Source: Mobiluncus porci (lineage in GTDB: Bacteria > Actinomycetota > Actinomycetes > Actinomycetales > Actinomycetaceae). Taken from it: a stretch of DNA of 64,000 bases. The notes under the pieces are model-generated. The model was not told the DNA's origin. It did not search any database and saw only the letters and a list, made by a program, of their open reading frames with translations. Of the stretch, positions 43,565 to 52,167 are shown piece after piece. The number at the start of each line of letters is the position of its first letter. Positions within the stretch are counted from its first letter, which is position 1. Location: assembly GCF_009695935.1 (NCBI RefSeq), contig NZ_VUMY01000009.1, positions 1 to 64,000 of the forward strand. The letters are read 5' to 3'. A program made the translations under genes and the position numbers.

Positions 43565-45837
43565 TGTTTACCCTGTATAGCGCCGATTTTATCGGCAATC
43601 CCGGAAACTGCTCCTATCCGCATAAAACCGTTGTCATGGACGCGGACAGCATGAGAGACGCAGTCGGTCACGACTATGTGTGTGCGGAGTACAAAAATCA
43701 CTACCGCAACAGCGACAATTTCCTCTCCGCTGACTGTCTTCCCGTGGACTGTGATAACGACCATTCAGAAGATCCGAAAGACTGGATCACACCGGCAGAT
43801 GTGCTGGAGGCATTTCCGGGAGTAAGCCTCGCCATCCATTACAGCCGCTTTAATCAGCGCGAGAAAAACGGCAAACCGGCAAGGCCAAAGTTCCATGTGC
43901 TCTTTCCCATCGACCGGGTGACGGATGCTGCCCTCTATAGCGATATGAAGAAGCTGGTCAATTCCATATTTCCGTATTTTGATACGAAGGCTCTGGATGC
44001 TGCTCGCTTCTTCTTCGGAACACAGGAGCCGAATGTGGAGCTCTATCCCGGTCGCATGAACCTCACGGAATTTTTGAATGATGACGAGTTCGATGCAGAC
44101 CTGCCCGGCGGCCACGAGAAAGACGTCGTGATCCCGGAAGGAAGCCGTAACGCTACCATGTCCCGCTTTGCCGGTATCGTCATAAAGAAATACGGTGATA
44201 CGGAAAAAGCCTACCAAAGTTTTCTGGAAAAGGCCGCGACCTGCGTGCCGCCTCTGGATAACAGCGAGCTTAATACAATCTGGCACAGCGCCCAGCGTTT
44301 TTATTCCAAGATCAGCCGTGAGGACGGATATGTCCCTCCGGAAGTCTATAACGATGAGAATAGCTATAAGCCGGAGGACTTTTCCGACGTCGGGCAGGCA
44401 GAGGTGCTCTCGAAGTATTTTGCAAACGAGCTGCGTTACTCACCGGCCACCCACTTTATTCGATACAGCGATCACTACTGGCAGGAAACAGAGCCCGGCG
44501 CACAGGCCGTCGCTCATGAACTTACCCGCAGACAGCTCGCAGAAGCCAATCGAAATATGATGGAGGCTCTGCAGAAGCTCAAAAATTGCGGAGCGCAGGA
44601 AATCCTTGATAACACATCCAAGGCCAAAGCTGAACAGCTGATGAGCGACGAGCAGATGGAGGCCTATCAGGAGTTCCTTGCCGCCAAGGCCTACCAGAGC
44701 TTTGCCGTCCGTAGACGCGACTCCAAGAACATTACATCTACTCTGAAAGAGACGCACCCGATGCTGGAAATCTCGCCGAGAGACTTGGACGCAGATTGCT
44801 TCCTGCTCTGCACACCGGAGGCGACCTACGACCTTCGCAAAGGTATGGCCGGAGCCCGCGAACATTCTGCAGATGACTTTATTACAAAAATCACGTCCGT
44901 GTCACCCGGCAGTAAGGGAGCGCAGCTCTGGCAGGATAATCTGGATCTGATTTTTCAGAAGGATCAGCAGCTTATCGACTATGTACAGATGATCTGCGGC
45001 CTTGCTGCTATCGGGAAGGTTTTTGTGGAGGCACTCATCATCGCATACGGTGATGGACGCAACGGCAAATCCACCTTCTGGAATGCCATCTCCCGCGTGC
45101 TTGGACTCTACAGCGGAAATATATCCGCAGATACCCTGACCGTCGGCTGCCGCAGGAACATCAAGCCGGAAATGGCTGAGGTCAAGGGCAAACGCCTGCT
45201 GATTGCTGCCGAAATGCAGGAAGGCGCACGGCTCAACGACTCTACCGTCAAGCAGCTCTGCTCTACGGATGATGTGTTTGCGGAGAAAAAGTATAAAGAC
45301 CCGTTTTCCTTCAAGCCCTGCCATACGCTGGTGCTGTATACGAACCACCTGCCTCGCGTCTCCGCTTCCGATGACGGTATCTGGCGCAGGCTTATCGTGA
45401 TCCCGTTTAATGCCAAGATCGAGGGCAAGGCCGACATCAAGAATTACGGCGAGTACCTGTATGAAAATGCCGGTGAAAGCATTCTGGCATGGATCATCGA
45501 AGGTGCCAAAAAAGTCATCGCGCTGGACTACCAGATTCCGGTACCGGACTGCGTAACAAAGGCCATCGATGAATATCGCAGCCAGAACGACTGGTTCGGA
45601 CATTTTCTGGACGAGAAGTGCGATGTGGATGAGTCCTTTAAGGAAAGCTCCTCGGCGCTCTATCAGGCATACCGCAACTACTCGCTGGACTGCAATGAGT
45701 ATGTGCGCAGCACGGCAGATTTTTACTTTGCGCTGGAGAAAGCCGGATTCGAGCGGCTGACACTGAATCGGAAGCGCTATTTCAAGGGCTTAAAGATTCA
45801 TGAGGACAGCGGTGCAGAGGAAGATTTTCTGCATTAA
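43564..45837 (+). CDS. P4-type primase-helicase (VapE/D5-like)
   Basis: 757 residues. The N-terminal half is primase-like, with acidic residues in FLSADCLPVDCDNDHSEDP (about 57-75) and the RFFFGTQEP segment. A D5_N-like region follows. The superfamily 3 helicase domain has Walker A AYGDGRNGKSTFW (about 494), Walker B GKRLLIAAEM and sensor residues in VLYTNHLPRV. It primes and unwinds phage DNA. An inverted-repeat region, possibly the origin, lies just after it. Confidence 0.9.
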   Translation: MFTLYSADFIGNPGNCSYPHKTVVMDADSMRDAVGHDYVCAEYKNHYRNSDNFLSADCLPVDCDNDHSEDPKDWITPADVLEAFPGVSLAIHYSRFNQREKNGKPARPKFHVLFPIDRVTDAALYSDMKKLVNSIFPYFDTKALDAARFFFGTQEPNVELYPGRMNLTEFLNDDEFDADLPGGHEKDVVIPEGSRNATMSRFAGIVIKKYGDTEKAYQSFLEKAATCVPPLDNSELNTIWHSAQRFYSKISREDGYVPPEVYNDENSYKPEDFSDVGQAEVLSKYFANELRYSPATHFIRYSDHYWQETEPGAQAVAHELTRRQLAEANRNMMEALQKLKNCGAQEILDNTSKAKAEQLMSDEQMEAYQEFLAAKAYQSFAVRRRDSKNITSTLKETHPMLEISPRDLDADCFLLCTPEATYDLRKGMAGAREHSADDFITKITSVSPGSKGAQLWQDNLDLIFQKDQQLIDYVQMICGLAAIGKVFVEALIIAYGDGRNGKSTFWNAISRVLGLYSGNISADTLTVGCRRNIKPEMAEVKGKRLLIAAEMQEGARLNDSTVKQLCSTDDVFAEKKYKDPFSFKPCHTLVLYTNHLPRVSASDDGIWRRLIVIPFNAKIEGKADIKNYGEYLYENAGESILAWIIEGAKKVIALDYQIPVPDCVTKAIDEYRSQNDWFGHFLDEKCDVDESFKESSSALYQAYRNYSLDCNEYVRSTADFYFALEKAGFERLTLNRKRYFKGLKIHEDSGAEEDFLH

Positions 45838-45850
45838 TCCGGGACTATGA

Positions 45851-45941
45851 CAAGGTGTATCAAGGTCTTATATAAAAACTCTCTTAGGCCTAAAAAAATA
45901 GCTCTAAGAAAAAGTTCGGTAAATACCATTGATACACCTTG
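45851..45941. other. Nested inverted repeats, candidate phage replication origin
   Basis: CAAGGTGTATCAA (45851-45863) and TTGATACACCTTG (45929-45941) are perfect 13-bp inverted copies. Between them lie AT-rich sequence and an inner pair TCTTAG (45882-45887) / CTAAGA (45904-45909). The whole 91 bases sit in the only gap between primase and VRR-NUC. Primase genes in P4-type elements often carry the origin close by. Confidence 0.5.
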
Positions 45942-45978
45942 CACAACCCCTGAAATTAACGCCTGACGGAGGTTTGCA

Positions 45979-46260
45979 ATGATAGAAAAACAGATAGAAA
46001 ACAAGTTAACTATTGCGGTAAAAAAGAACGGCGGCATTGCCCTTAAGCTGGTGTGTCCGTCTTTCGCAGGAATGCCCGACCGCTTGATCTTACTCCCTGA
46101 CGGCCATATCGGCTTCGCGGAGCTGAAGGCACCCGGCAAAAAGCCACGCCCTCTCCAGCTCTCACGCCACAGGTTGCTGCGGGAGATGGGCTTTGCGGTA
46201 TATGTCATTGACGATCCGGAGCAGATTGGAGGGATGATCGATGAACTTCAATCCACATGA
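45979..46260 (+). CDS. VRR-NUC domain nuclease
   Basis: 93 residues, the stand-alone viral-type size. The catalytic core is visible in FAGMPDRLILLPDGHIGFAELKAPGKKP, a PD-(D/E)xK fold with Asp, Glu and Lys. It has GGAGG upstream and overlaps the helicase gene by 20 bases. Such proteins are structure-selective nucleases, probably resolving Holliday-type intermediates together with the SNF2 protein. Confidence 0.9.
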   Translation: MIEKQIENKLTIAVKKNGGIALKLVCPSFAGMPDRLILLPDGHIGFAELKAPGKKPRPLQLSRHRLLREMGFAVYVIDDPEQIGGMIDELQST

Positions 46261-47593
46261 TTATCAGTACTATGCCATCCGCTATATTGAAAAGCACCCT
46301 GTGGCCGCAGTCCTTTTAGATATGGGGCTTGGCAAGACGATCATCAGCCTGACGGCAGTATATGACCTGTTATTTGACAGCTTCGAAGTGCATCGCGTGT
46401 TAGTGGTAGCTCCCTTAAGAGTCGCCCGCGATACATGGCCAGCAGAAATCCAGAAATGGGAGCACCTAAGAGGTCTTACCTATGCGGTCGCAGTCGGGAC
46501 ACCGAAGGAGCGAAAAGCCGCCCTCATGCAGCAAGCGGATATCACGATCATCAACCGTGAAAACCTGCAGTGGCTCATTGACGAGTCCGGCTCTCCCTTT
46601 GACTTCGATATGGTGATTATCGATGAGCTGTCATCCTTCAAAAATCACAAATCCAAGCGCTTTAAGTCGCTGATGAAGGTACGGCCACGGATTCACCGGA
46701 TTATCGGGCTCACAGGCACTCCTTCCTCCAACGGTCTCATGGATCTGTGGGCAGAGTTTAAAGTGCTGGATATGGGCGAGCGCCTCGGACGCTTTATCAC
46801 ACAGTACCGGACAAATTACTTCATGCCGGACAAGAGAAACGGCGAGATCATCTACTCCTATAAGCCGTTGCCCTATGCGGAGGATGCCATCTATCGGAGG
46901 ATCTCGGATATCACGATTTCCATGAAATCTACCGACCATCTGAAGATGCCGGAGCTGGTTTCAACAGAATATGAAGTGCAGCTTTCCGACTCTGAGCGCA
47001 GCCGTTATGAGGATTTGAAACAGGAGCTCATATTGCAGCTCCCTGATGGTGAGGTGACTGCTGCCAATGCCGCATCGCTTACGGGCAAGCTCTCACAGCT
47101 CGCAAACGGCGCCATTTATGCCGATACCGGTGAGGTCATCGAGTTCCACGATAGGAAGCTGGACGCTTTGGAGGATATTATCGAGGCCGCCAATGAAAAA
47201 CCGCTTCTTGTGGCCTACTGGTTCCGACATGACCTAAGCCGCATCAAGAACCGCTTCAATGTTCGGGAGATCAAGACCAGCCGCGATATTGCTGACTGGA
47301 ATGCGGGAAAGATTCCTGTAGCAGTCATCCATCCGGCCTCTGCCGGTCACGGTTTGAACCTTCAGGCCGGAGGCTCCACCCTTGTGTGGTTCGGCCTTAC
47401 ATGGTCTCTGGAATTATATCAGCAGACCAACGCCCGTCTCTGGCGGCAAGGTCAAGAATCCGGCACTGTGGTGATCCAGCACATTATTACCAAGGGCACC
47501 ATCGACGAAAGGATCGTAAAGGCGCTATCCAAGAAAGAAATGACGCAGACCGCACTGATTGACGCGGTCAAGGCTGACCTTGAGGTGGTGTGA
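46241..47593 (+). CDS. Phage SNF2/DEAD-like helicase
   Basis: 450 residues. Walker A is in LLDMGLGKTIISL (about 26-38), the DExx box in VIIDELSSFKN (DELS) and the C-terminal helicase motif VI in QQTNARLWRQGQES. It is a compact SNF2 ATPase, always next to VRR-NUC in this phage type. Its stop overlaps the next start. Confidence 0.9.
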   Translation: MNFNPHDYQYYAIRYIEKHPVAAVLLDMGLGKTIISLTAVYDLLFDSFEVHRVLVVAPLRVARDTWPAEIQKWEHLRGLTYAVAVGTPKERKAALMQQADITIINRENLQWLIDESGSPFDFDMVIIDELSSFKNHKSKRFKSLMKVRPRIHRIIGLTGTPSSNGLMDLWAEFKVLDMGERLGRFITQYRTNYFMPDKRNGEIIYSYKPLPYAEDAIYRRISDITISMKSTDHLKMPELVSTEYEVQLSDSERSRYEDLKQELILQLPDGEVTAANAASLTGKLSQLANGAIYADTGEVIEFHDRKLDALEDIIEAANEKPLLVAYWFRHDLSRIKNRFNVREIKTSRDIADWNAGKIPVAVIHPASAGHGLNLQAGGSTLVWFGLTWSLELYQQTNARLWRQGQESGTVVIQHIITKGTIDERIVKALSKKEMTQTALIDAVKADLEVV

Positions 47594-47817
47594 TGACCGA
47601 TCCTTATGAAAATCTCGCCAATGCCATCGTGCTGCAGGCAGTGAAGGATTACCGGGACGCCCTGAAGCGCCTGAAAAAGAAACCCGGTAATCAAGCCGCC
47701 ATGTCGGATGCAATGGAGTGTGAACGGTTCTTCCGCTCCGGCTGGTACAAGGCCTTAACGAGTGTAGACGGCGAGTATCTCATACAAAAACTACGAGAGG
47801 AGGCGAAGTCCTTATGA
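47593..47817 (+). CDS. Small hypothetical phage protein
   Basis: 74 residues from ATG 47593 in a TGATG overlap. It contains NAIVLQAVKDYRDALKRLKK and AMECERFFRSGWYKALTSVDG, a pattern common in small proteins before the sigma-like regulator in Firmicutes prophages. Function unknown; mostly helical and basic. Confidence 0.65.
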   Translation: MTDPYENLANAIVLQAVKDYRDALKRLKKKPGNQAAMSDAMECERFFRSGWYKALTSVDGEYLIQKLREEAKSL

Positions 47818-48242
47818 CAGTAAAAGAATATCTCCATCAGGCCTACCGCCTTGATCAGAGAATCAAGTCCGACACGATAGAAGCACAAAACCTGCGTGAG
47901 ATGGCAGGCAGCGTGTCGGCTATCCAATATGATAAAGACCGCGTGCAGACATCACGTAATACCGAAGCACCATTTGTCCGGACGCTTGAGAAACTGTGGA
48001 CACTGGAAAAGAAAATCGCCGGTGAGCTGGAAATGCTATCAGACCTCAAGAAACAGATACGGGAGGTCATTGAGGCAGTTCCTGATACCGACGAGCGCAT
48101 GGTACTCAAGTACCGGTACATCCATAACTATACGTGGGAGCAAATCGGGATGGAGCTCTGTGCAGATGCCCGTACCATTCGCCGCTGGCATGGCAAGGCA
48201 CTCCTTCATGTGACGCTTCCGGATGATCCGATTATCATTTGA
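47814..48242 (+). CDS. DUF1492-like phage sigma/ArpU-type regulator
   Basis: 142 residues with an ATGA overlap. A coiled-coil N-terminus is followed by a region 4-like helix-turn-helix: DERMVLKYRYIHNYTWEQIG, then DARTIRRWHGKAL. Proteins of this kind control late transcription in Gram-positive phages. The promoter-like TATAAT at 48301 just downstream could be a target. Confidence 0.78.
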   Translation: MTVKEYLHQAYRLDQRIKSDTIEAQNLREMAGSVSAIQYDKDRVQTSRNTEAPFVRTLEKLWTLEKKIAGELEMLSDLKKQIREVIEAVPDTDERMVLKYRYIHNYTWEQIGMELCADARTIRRWHGKALLHVTLPDDPIII

Positions 48243-48300
48243 AATGCGCCCGAAATGTCCTGCTTTGTCCTAAGATGTCCACCCGTCCTTTATGATAGTA

Positions 48301-48306
48301 TATAAT
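48301..48306 (+). promoter_or_regulatory. Possible late promoter -10 box
   Basis: TATAAT follows GATAGTA in the 160-base gap between the sigma-like regulator and the HNH gene. No good -35 is seen, which would fit an activator-dependent promoter. A hairpin (GCCTTGCGGGAA/CCCTGCAGGGC area, 48350-48380) lies between it and the HNH start. Confidence 0.4.
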
Positions 48307-48404
48307 CAGCAAAACAAAATAAAGAACAGCTGCACACGCAGCACACGAGCCTTGCGGGAACACCCTGCAGGGCTTTCTTTATGCCCTGAAAGGAGGCACG
48401 GCTT

Positions 48405-48752
48405 ATGCCAAGAAAACCACAACGACCGTGCCGCTATCCCGGATGTCCACACCTTACGGACGGCGTTTATTGTGAAGAGCACGCAAAGATCATGGATCAA
48501 CACTACGAGAAGTTTCAGCGCGGCTACTCTACCGGCAAACGCTACGGCAGAGCATGGAAACGAATCCGTGACCGCTACGTTCACAAGCACCCGCTTTGTG
48601 AGCAGTGCTTAAAGGAAGGACGCTACGTCGCGGTCGAGGAAGTCCACCACATCGTGCCGCTTGCTGACGGAGGATCGAATGACGAGTCCAACCTTATGAG
48701 TCTTTGTCGTTCGTGTCACGAGAAGATTCACCGCGAGCGAGGCGACCGGTAG
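48405..48752 (+). CDS. HNH endonuclease of the packaging region
   Basis: 115 residues, with AAAGGAGG upstream. Two zinc-type Cys pairs flank the HNH core: CRYPGCPH and CEEHAK at the start, then CEQCLKEG, VEEVHHIVPLADGGSNDESN and CRSCHEKIH. Stand-alone HNH proteins next to terminase genes are needed for DNA packaging in HK97-type phages. It leads directly to the small terminase gene. Confidence 0.92.
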   Translation: MPRKPQRPCRYPGCPHLTDGVYCEEHAKIMDQHYEKFQRGYSTGKRYGRAWKRIRDRYVHKHPLCEQCLKEGRYVAVEEVHHIVPLADGGSNDESNLMSLCRSCHEKIHRERGDR

Positions 48753-48868
48753 GGCGGTCAAAATCTCTACGACCCTTTTCCCCGGAAAACGGCGCGGGGT
48801 CTTTTACACAAAAATTGCAATTCAAACAGGGTATTAAACCCTGCACCACAGAAATGGAAGTGATCGAC

Positions 48869-49450
48869 ATGGCGAAAGACGGAACCTATCGCGGCGGGCG
48901 GCGTGTCAAAGCTGGCTCCAAGCCGGACGCCCTCGCCGACAAAATAATGAAAGGCGCACCTGCAAAGCGTATGGAGCTGCCGGACTTCACCGAAGACATG
49001 ACCGACTTCGATGTTGACGACATCGGTGACGGCGTAGAGTTGGAAGGTATGGATATGCCAAGTCCGGACGATTACCTCTCTGCTCTGCAGAAGGACGGCA
49101 AGCCCCTCGGCGCAGATGAAATCTATAAGGAAACATGGCTGTGGCTCAAGGAACGCGGCTGCGAGAGGCTGGTAAACAAGCGCCTGCTCGAAAGCTACTC
49201 TGAGGCCTTTGCCCGGTATATCCAGTGTTCCGAAGCGGTCAGCAAATACGGAATGCTCGGAAAGCACCCTACCACCGGCGCTGCCATTGCGAGCCCTTTC
49301 ACACAGCTTTTGATGAACTTTCAGAAGCAGGCCAACCTGCTCTGGTATGAGATTTACGACATTGTGAAGCAAAACTGCACCGAGCCCTTTGAGGGCAGCC
49401 CGCAGGACAGCGTGATGGAGCAGCTGCTTCGAAGCAGGAGGAATATGTAA
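48869..49450 (+). CDS. Phage terminase small subunit, P27 family
   Basis: 193 residues from ATG 48869 (GGAAG upstream); ATG 48854 is an alternative. The helical central part (KETWLWLKERGCERLVNKRL, then ALAxxY-like segments and SPFTQLLMNFQKQANLL) fits P27-type small terminases. It would recognise the packaging start site, but the large terminase partner that normally follows within one or two genes is absent. Confidence 0.78.
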   Translation: MAKDGTYRGGRRVKAGSKPDALADKIMKGAPAKRMELPDFTEDMTDFDVDDIGDGVELEGMDMPSPDDYLSALQKDGKPLGADEIYKETWLWLKERGCERLVNKRLLESYSEAFARYIQCSEAVSKYGMLGKHPTTGAAIASPFTQLLMNFQKQANLLWYEIYDIVKQNCTEPFEGSPQDSVMEQLLRSRRNM

Positions 49451-49945
49451 ATGAACACACAGAAATTGGAACAGGTACCTATTGATAAGCTGGTGCCCTA
49501 TGCCCGGAATGCCCGGACACATAGTAAAGAACAGATCGCACAGCTCCGCGCTTCTCTCAGGGAGTTCGGCTTTGTGAGTCCTGCGGTCATTGACGCAGAT
49601 TATAACATCCTCGTCGGCCACGGTCGCATTACGGCTGCCCGCGAGGAAGGATATGAAACCGTGCCCTGCGTTTTTGCCGAGAACCTGACGGAAGCACAAA
49701 AGCGTGCGTATATCCTTGCGGACAATCAGCTGGCGCTCAACGCAGGCTGGGATGAGGAAATGCTGTCGGTCGAATTGTCTGATCTGCAGGATCAGTCCTT
49801 TGACCTATCTCTCCTTGGCTTTGATGCCAGTGAACTGGACAAGCTGCTCGGCAAGGACTGCCTGAGTCATGCCCTGTTCCTTCCTGCAGGATGCTATGAA
49901 TTTTCCAATTTTGATTTGATCCATATCGGGCACCTCCTTTCATGA
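49451..49945 (+). pseudogene. Truncated ParB-domain DNA methyltransferase (phage)
   Basis: 164 residues, of which only the first 136 belong to the family: a ParB/Spo0J-like N-terminal domain (LVPYARNARTHSKEQIAQL, then VGHGRITAAREEGYETVP). Intact homologues continue for about 250 residues with a DNA methyltransferase domain. Homology stops at position 49859 after GKD, and the rest reads through a reversed regulator fragment. It marks the deletion end point of the prophage. Confidence 0.75.
49859..49924 (-). pseudogene. 5' fragment of an XRE regulator gene
   Basis: The minus strand has a good ribosome binding site (AAGGAGG) and an ATG at 49924, followed by MDQIKIGKFIASCRKEQGMT and QA. This is the beginning of a Cro/C1-type HTH protein, similar to that of the intact regulator at 50586 (KTGKFIADLRKEKGLTQ). 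Homology ends at 49859, at the same base where the phage methyltransferase ends. Confidence 0.7.
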
Positions 49946-50079
49946 CTCAAGCATAGCCGGTATCATCATATTTTTACACGAACCGTAGGTTGATTTCCTG
50001 CAACTCTACCGCTGGTTGAGTCCGGTAAAGTGCGCTCCCCGCCGCCGATGATGGCAGTGTGGGAGCTTTGGTGTGTCAG

Positions 50080-50586
50080 TTAGTTACCTATTCCATCATA
50101 GGCATTACGTTCAACATAAGCCATCATGGTATTGTTTCTCCATGCGTGTGCAACGGCAATCAGCAGAGGAGTAATCGAAACAAGTATCACATTATTAATC
50201 AAAATACCGGCTATGAACACAGCTATGATACAAATCCCGATGAATACCATAATAGCAATGTGCTCTTTCAGCCATTTCTTCTTGAAGAACTCTATTTTAT
50301 CCTTCAATGAGAAGCTGCTGGCTTTGATAACCTGTGTCAGATTCTCCTCTGCGGCCTCCTTGTACTCATCATCGGTTAATCTCTTTCCACTAAGAATTTC
50401 ATTGACACTAACACTAAAAAGTTCTCCTAAAACCAGCATCACATCTGCAGGTGGCAGATATACTCCTGTTTCCCATCGGGAGACTGTTTTATTAGTGACT
50501 CCGATTTTTTCTCCGAGTTGCTCTTGCGTCAGACCTTTCTCTTTTCGAAGATCCGCTATAAATTTACCTGTTTTCATAAGATCCAT
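50080..50586 (-). CDS. XRE-family regulator with C-terminal membrane helices
   Basis: 168 residues from ATG 50586 (AGGAGG 8 bases upstream). The N-terminal HTH is KTGKFIADLRKEKGLTQEQL...VSRWETGVYLPP; the C-terminal third has two hydrophobic segments (IAIMVFIGICIIAVFIAGIL and NNVILVSITPLLIAV). Membrane-tethered XRE proteins of this size are typical of Firmicutes. It is a paralogue of the broken copy at 49859-49924 and belongs to the foreign island. Confidence 0.82.
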   Translation of the reverse strand: MDLMKTGKFIADLRKEKGLTQEQLGEKIGVTNKTVSRWETGVYLPPADVMLVLGELFSVSVNEILSGKRLTDDEYKEAAEENLTQVIKASSFSLKDKIEFFKKKWLKEHIAIMVFIGICIIAVFIAGILINNVILVSITPLLIAVAHAWRNNTMMAYVERNAYDGIGN

Positions 50587-50877
50587 ATGACCCACCTCCT
50601 GAGAAAAGCATAGCGAATCTCCACCAAATTGTCTTTACCATAAACAGCGAATTGCTGGACATTTCATTTCCAACCATCGCACTGACATCTATCTCACAGC
50701 CACAACTCCCCAACATCTAACTCGGCAACTCAACATAGTGACATCTATCGTGGCAACTCAACTCTCACACTTTTTGAGCCGGATTGCCCTTGGATAAGTT
50801 ACCGAGAAGCGTTTTGTCTGTCCGATGCCAAATTTGCCCGATTGCCCGAAAACCGCAGTATTACTGGGCTTTCGCGC
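50587..50877. other. Right junction of the island
   Basis: No gene is seen. Three degenerate 28-base tandem units occupy 50683-50766. Beyond about 50770 the sequence leads into the 3' end of rlmD. The change from Firmicutes-like to backbone sequence is somewhere in this interval. Confidence 0.5.
50683..50766. repeat. Three degenerate 28-bp tandem repeats
   Basis: Units begin at 50683 (TGACATCTATC), 50711 (CAACATCTAAC) and 50739 (TGACATCTATC). The second and third share GGCAACTCAAC at the same offset. The spacing of exactly 28 and 56 bases supports a tandem array rather than chance. Confidence 0.6.
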
Positions 50878-52086
50878 CTATTTCCCTTTGACCTTTGACA
50901 TCAATACTACCGTCTCAACGTGTCGCGTGTGGGGGAACATGTCGATAAGTCTAGCATCCTTGAGTCGGTAGGAACGCATCCGTTGGAGATCCGAGACGAG
51001 GGTGGGCTGGTAACAGGAAGAATAGATTACGTGGGGAATTCCGGATTTCTCCATCCACTTGGCGAGTTCCGAGCCGAGCCCACGCCGCGGCGGATTCACG
51101 ACGACAAGGTCTGGGGTTTCGAGATGTTTTTGGTTCTTTATCCATTTGGTAGCGTCGGCGGTGATGAAGTGGGGTGTGGATTCAACAAGGGTTTGCCCAT
51201 TTTCCGGCACATCCTTTGCAGAATGCGCCTCCCCACCGGACTCGCTTGCTGACGCCTTCGCGCCCTCAATCGCAGCCCCGGCCATCTCCACTCCAGTTAC
51301 CTTCGCCTCTGTTGCGGAGCCAACCGCGAAAGCGAACCCGCCCACTCCACAATAGAGATCCCAGGCGGTTTGGGGCTGGATCGTCCCCGCCCAGGTAGCG
51401 GCTTGCTGGTACATAGTCAAGGCGGCAGCCGTATTGGTTTGGAAAAAGGCGTTCGGGGCTAGTCTTAGCTCAGCGCCAACCCCGGGCATCTTCAAAAAGC
51501 GCTCATCGCTCAGGAGAATCTCCTCCTGACCGGCGAGAAGCGCGGCATGTTCCGGCTGAATGTTGACCGAAAAAACCTCTAAATGGGGAAGTACCTCTCG
51601 GAGCTCCGCCCAAGTGTTTTTCACCCGATTCAGCGCCGCCTTGGAGCGCAACACGAGGCGAATCATGAGCTCACCTTCCGGATTGGAAGTAATCTGGACG
51701 TTTTTGACTTCCCCTTTATCGGCCTCGATTTGGTAGGGACGGACGCCGAGGCGTGTCAGGTAATCCCGAAGAGGCGCGAAAGCGGCGCGGATAGACTCCG
51801 GGTAAAGCGGGCAATCCTCGAGGTCAACGCCCCGAGGATGCTTCGAAGTGGGAGCAAGCCCGAGTCGAATATCCTTCTTCGACCCGCTCACAATCATTTT
51901 TGCCTTATTGCGAAACGCAGTCTGAGGAGAGCTAAAAGGTTCCAGCCAGGTAATTTGCTGACCTTTACCGAAAGGGGAGAGGACCTGCCTCGTGTGGCGG
52001 AGTTTCCCCTGAAGCTGCGCGTTATAGGGCATCCCCATCAAATCGCAGGACCGGCACTTTCCGGCGCTAAAATACTTGCATCTCAC
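50878..52086 (-). CDS. 23S rRNA (uracil-5-)-methyltransferase RumA/RlmD-like
   Basis: 402 residues from GTG 52086. The N-terminus has the iron-sulfur-type Cys pattern CKYFSAGKCRSC; the methyltransferase core shows WDLYCGVGGFAFAVG (SAM site), VVNPPRRGL, the catalytic Cys in YSSCYQPTL, and the closing DMFPHTRHVETVVLMSK. It forms m5U in 23S rRNA. The 3' end faces the island and is a known insertion target of integrative elements in Gram-positive bacteria; the gene here is intact. Confidence 0.9.
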   Translation of the reverse strand: MRCKYFSAGKCRSCDLMGMPYNAQLQGKLRHTRQVLSPFGKGQQITWLEPFSSPQTAFRNKAKMIVSGSKKDIRLGLAPTSKHPRGVDLEDCPLYPESIRAAFAPLRDYLTRLGVRPYQIEADKGEVKNVQITSNPEGELMIRLVLRSKAALNRVKNTWAELREVLPHLEVFSVNIQPEHAALLAGQEEILLSDERFLKMPGVGAELRLAPNAFFQTNTAAALTMYQQAATWAGTIQPQTAWDLYCGVGGFAFAVGSATEAKVTGVEMAGAAIEGAKASASESGGEAHSAKDVPENGQTLVESTPHFITADATKWIKNQKHLETPDLVVVNPPRRGLGSELAKWMEKSGIPHVIYSSCYQPTLVSDLQRMRSYRLKDARLIDMFPHTRHVETVVLMSKVKGK

Positions 52087-52167
52087 CGACTCAGTCTAAA
52101 CGGATGGGACTGAGACCTGAAACTTCGGGAACAAGTGGTAGGAAAACTGACAAGTTAGGATAGGACT

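Noticed and set aside
50683-50766. CRISPR-like array
   Set aside because: Units are directly adjacent, degenerate and without unique spacers, and no cas gene is nearby.
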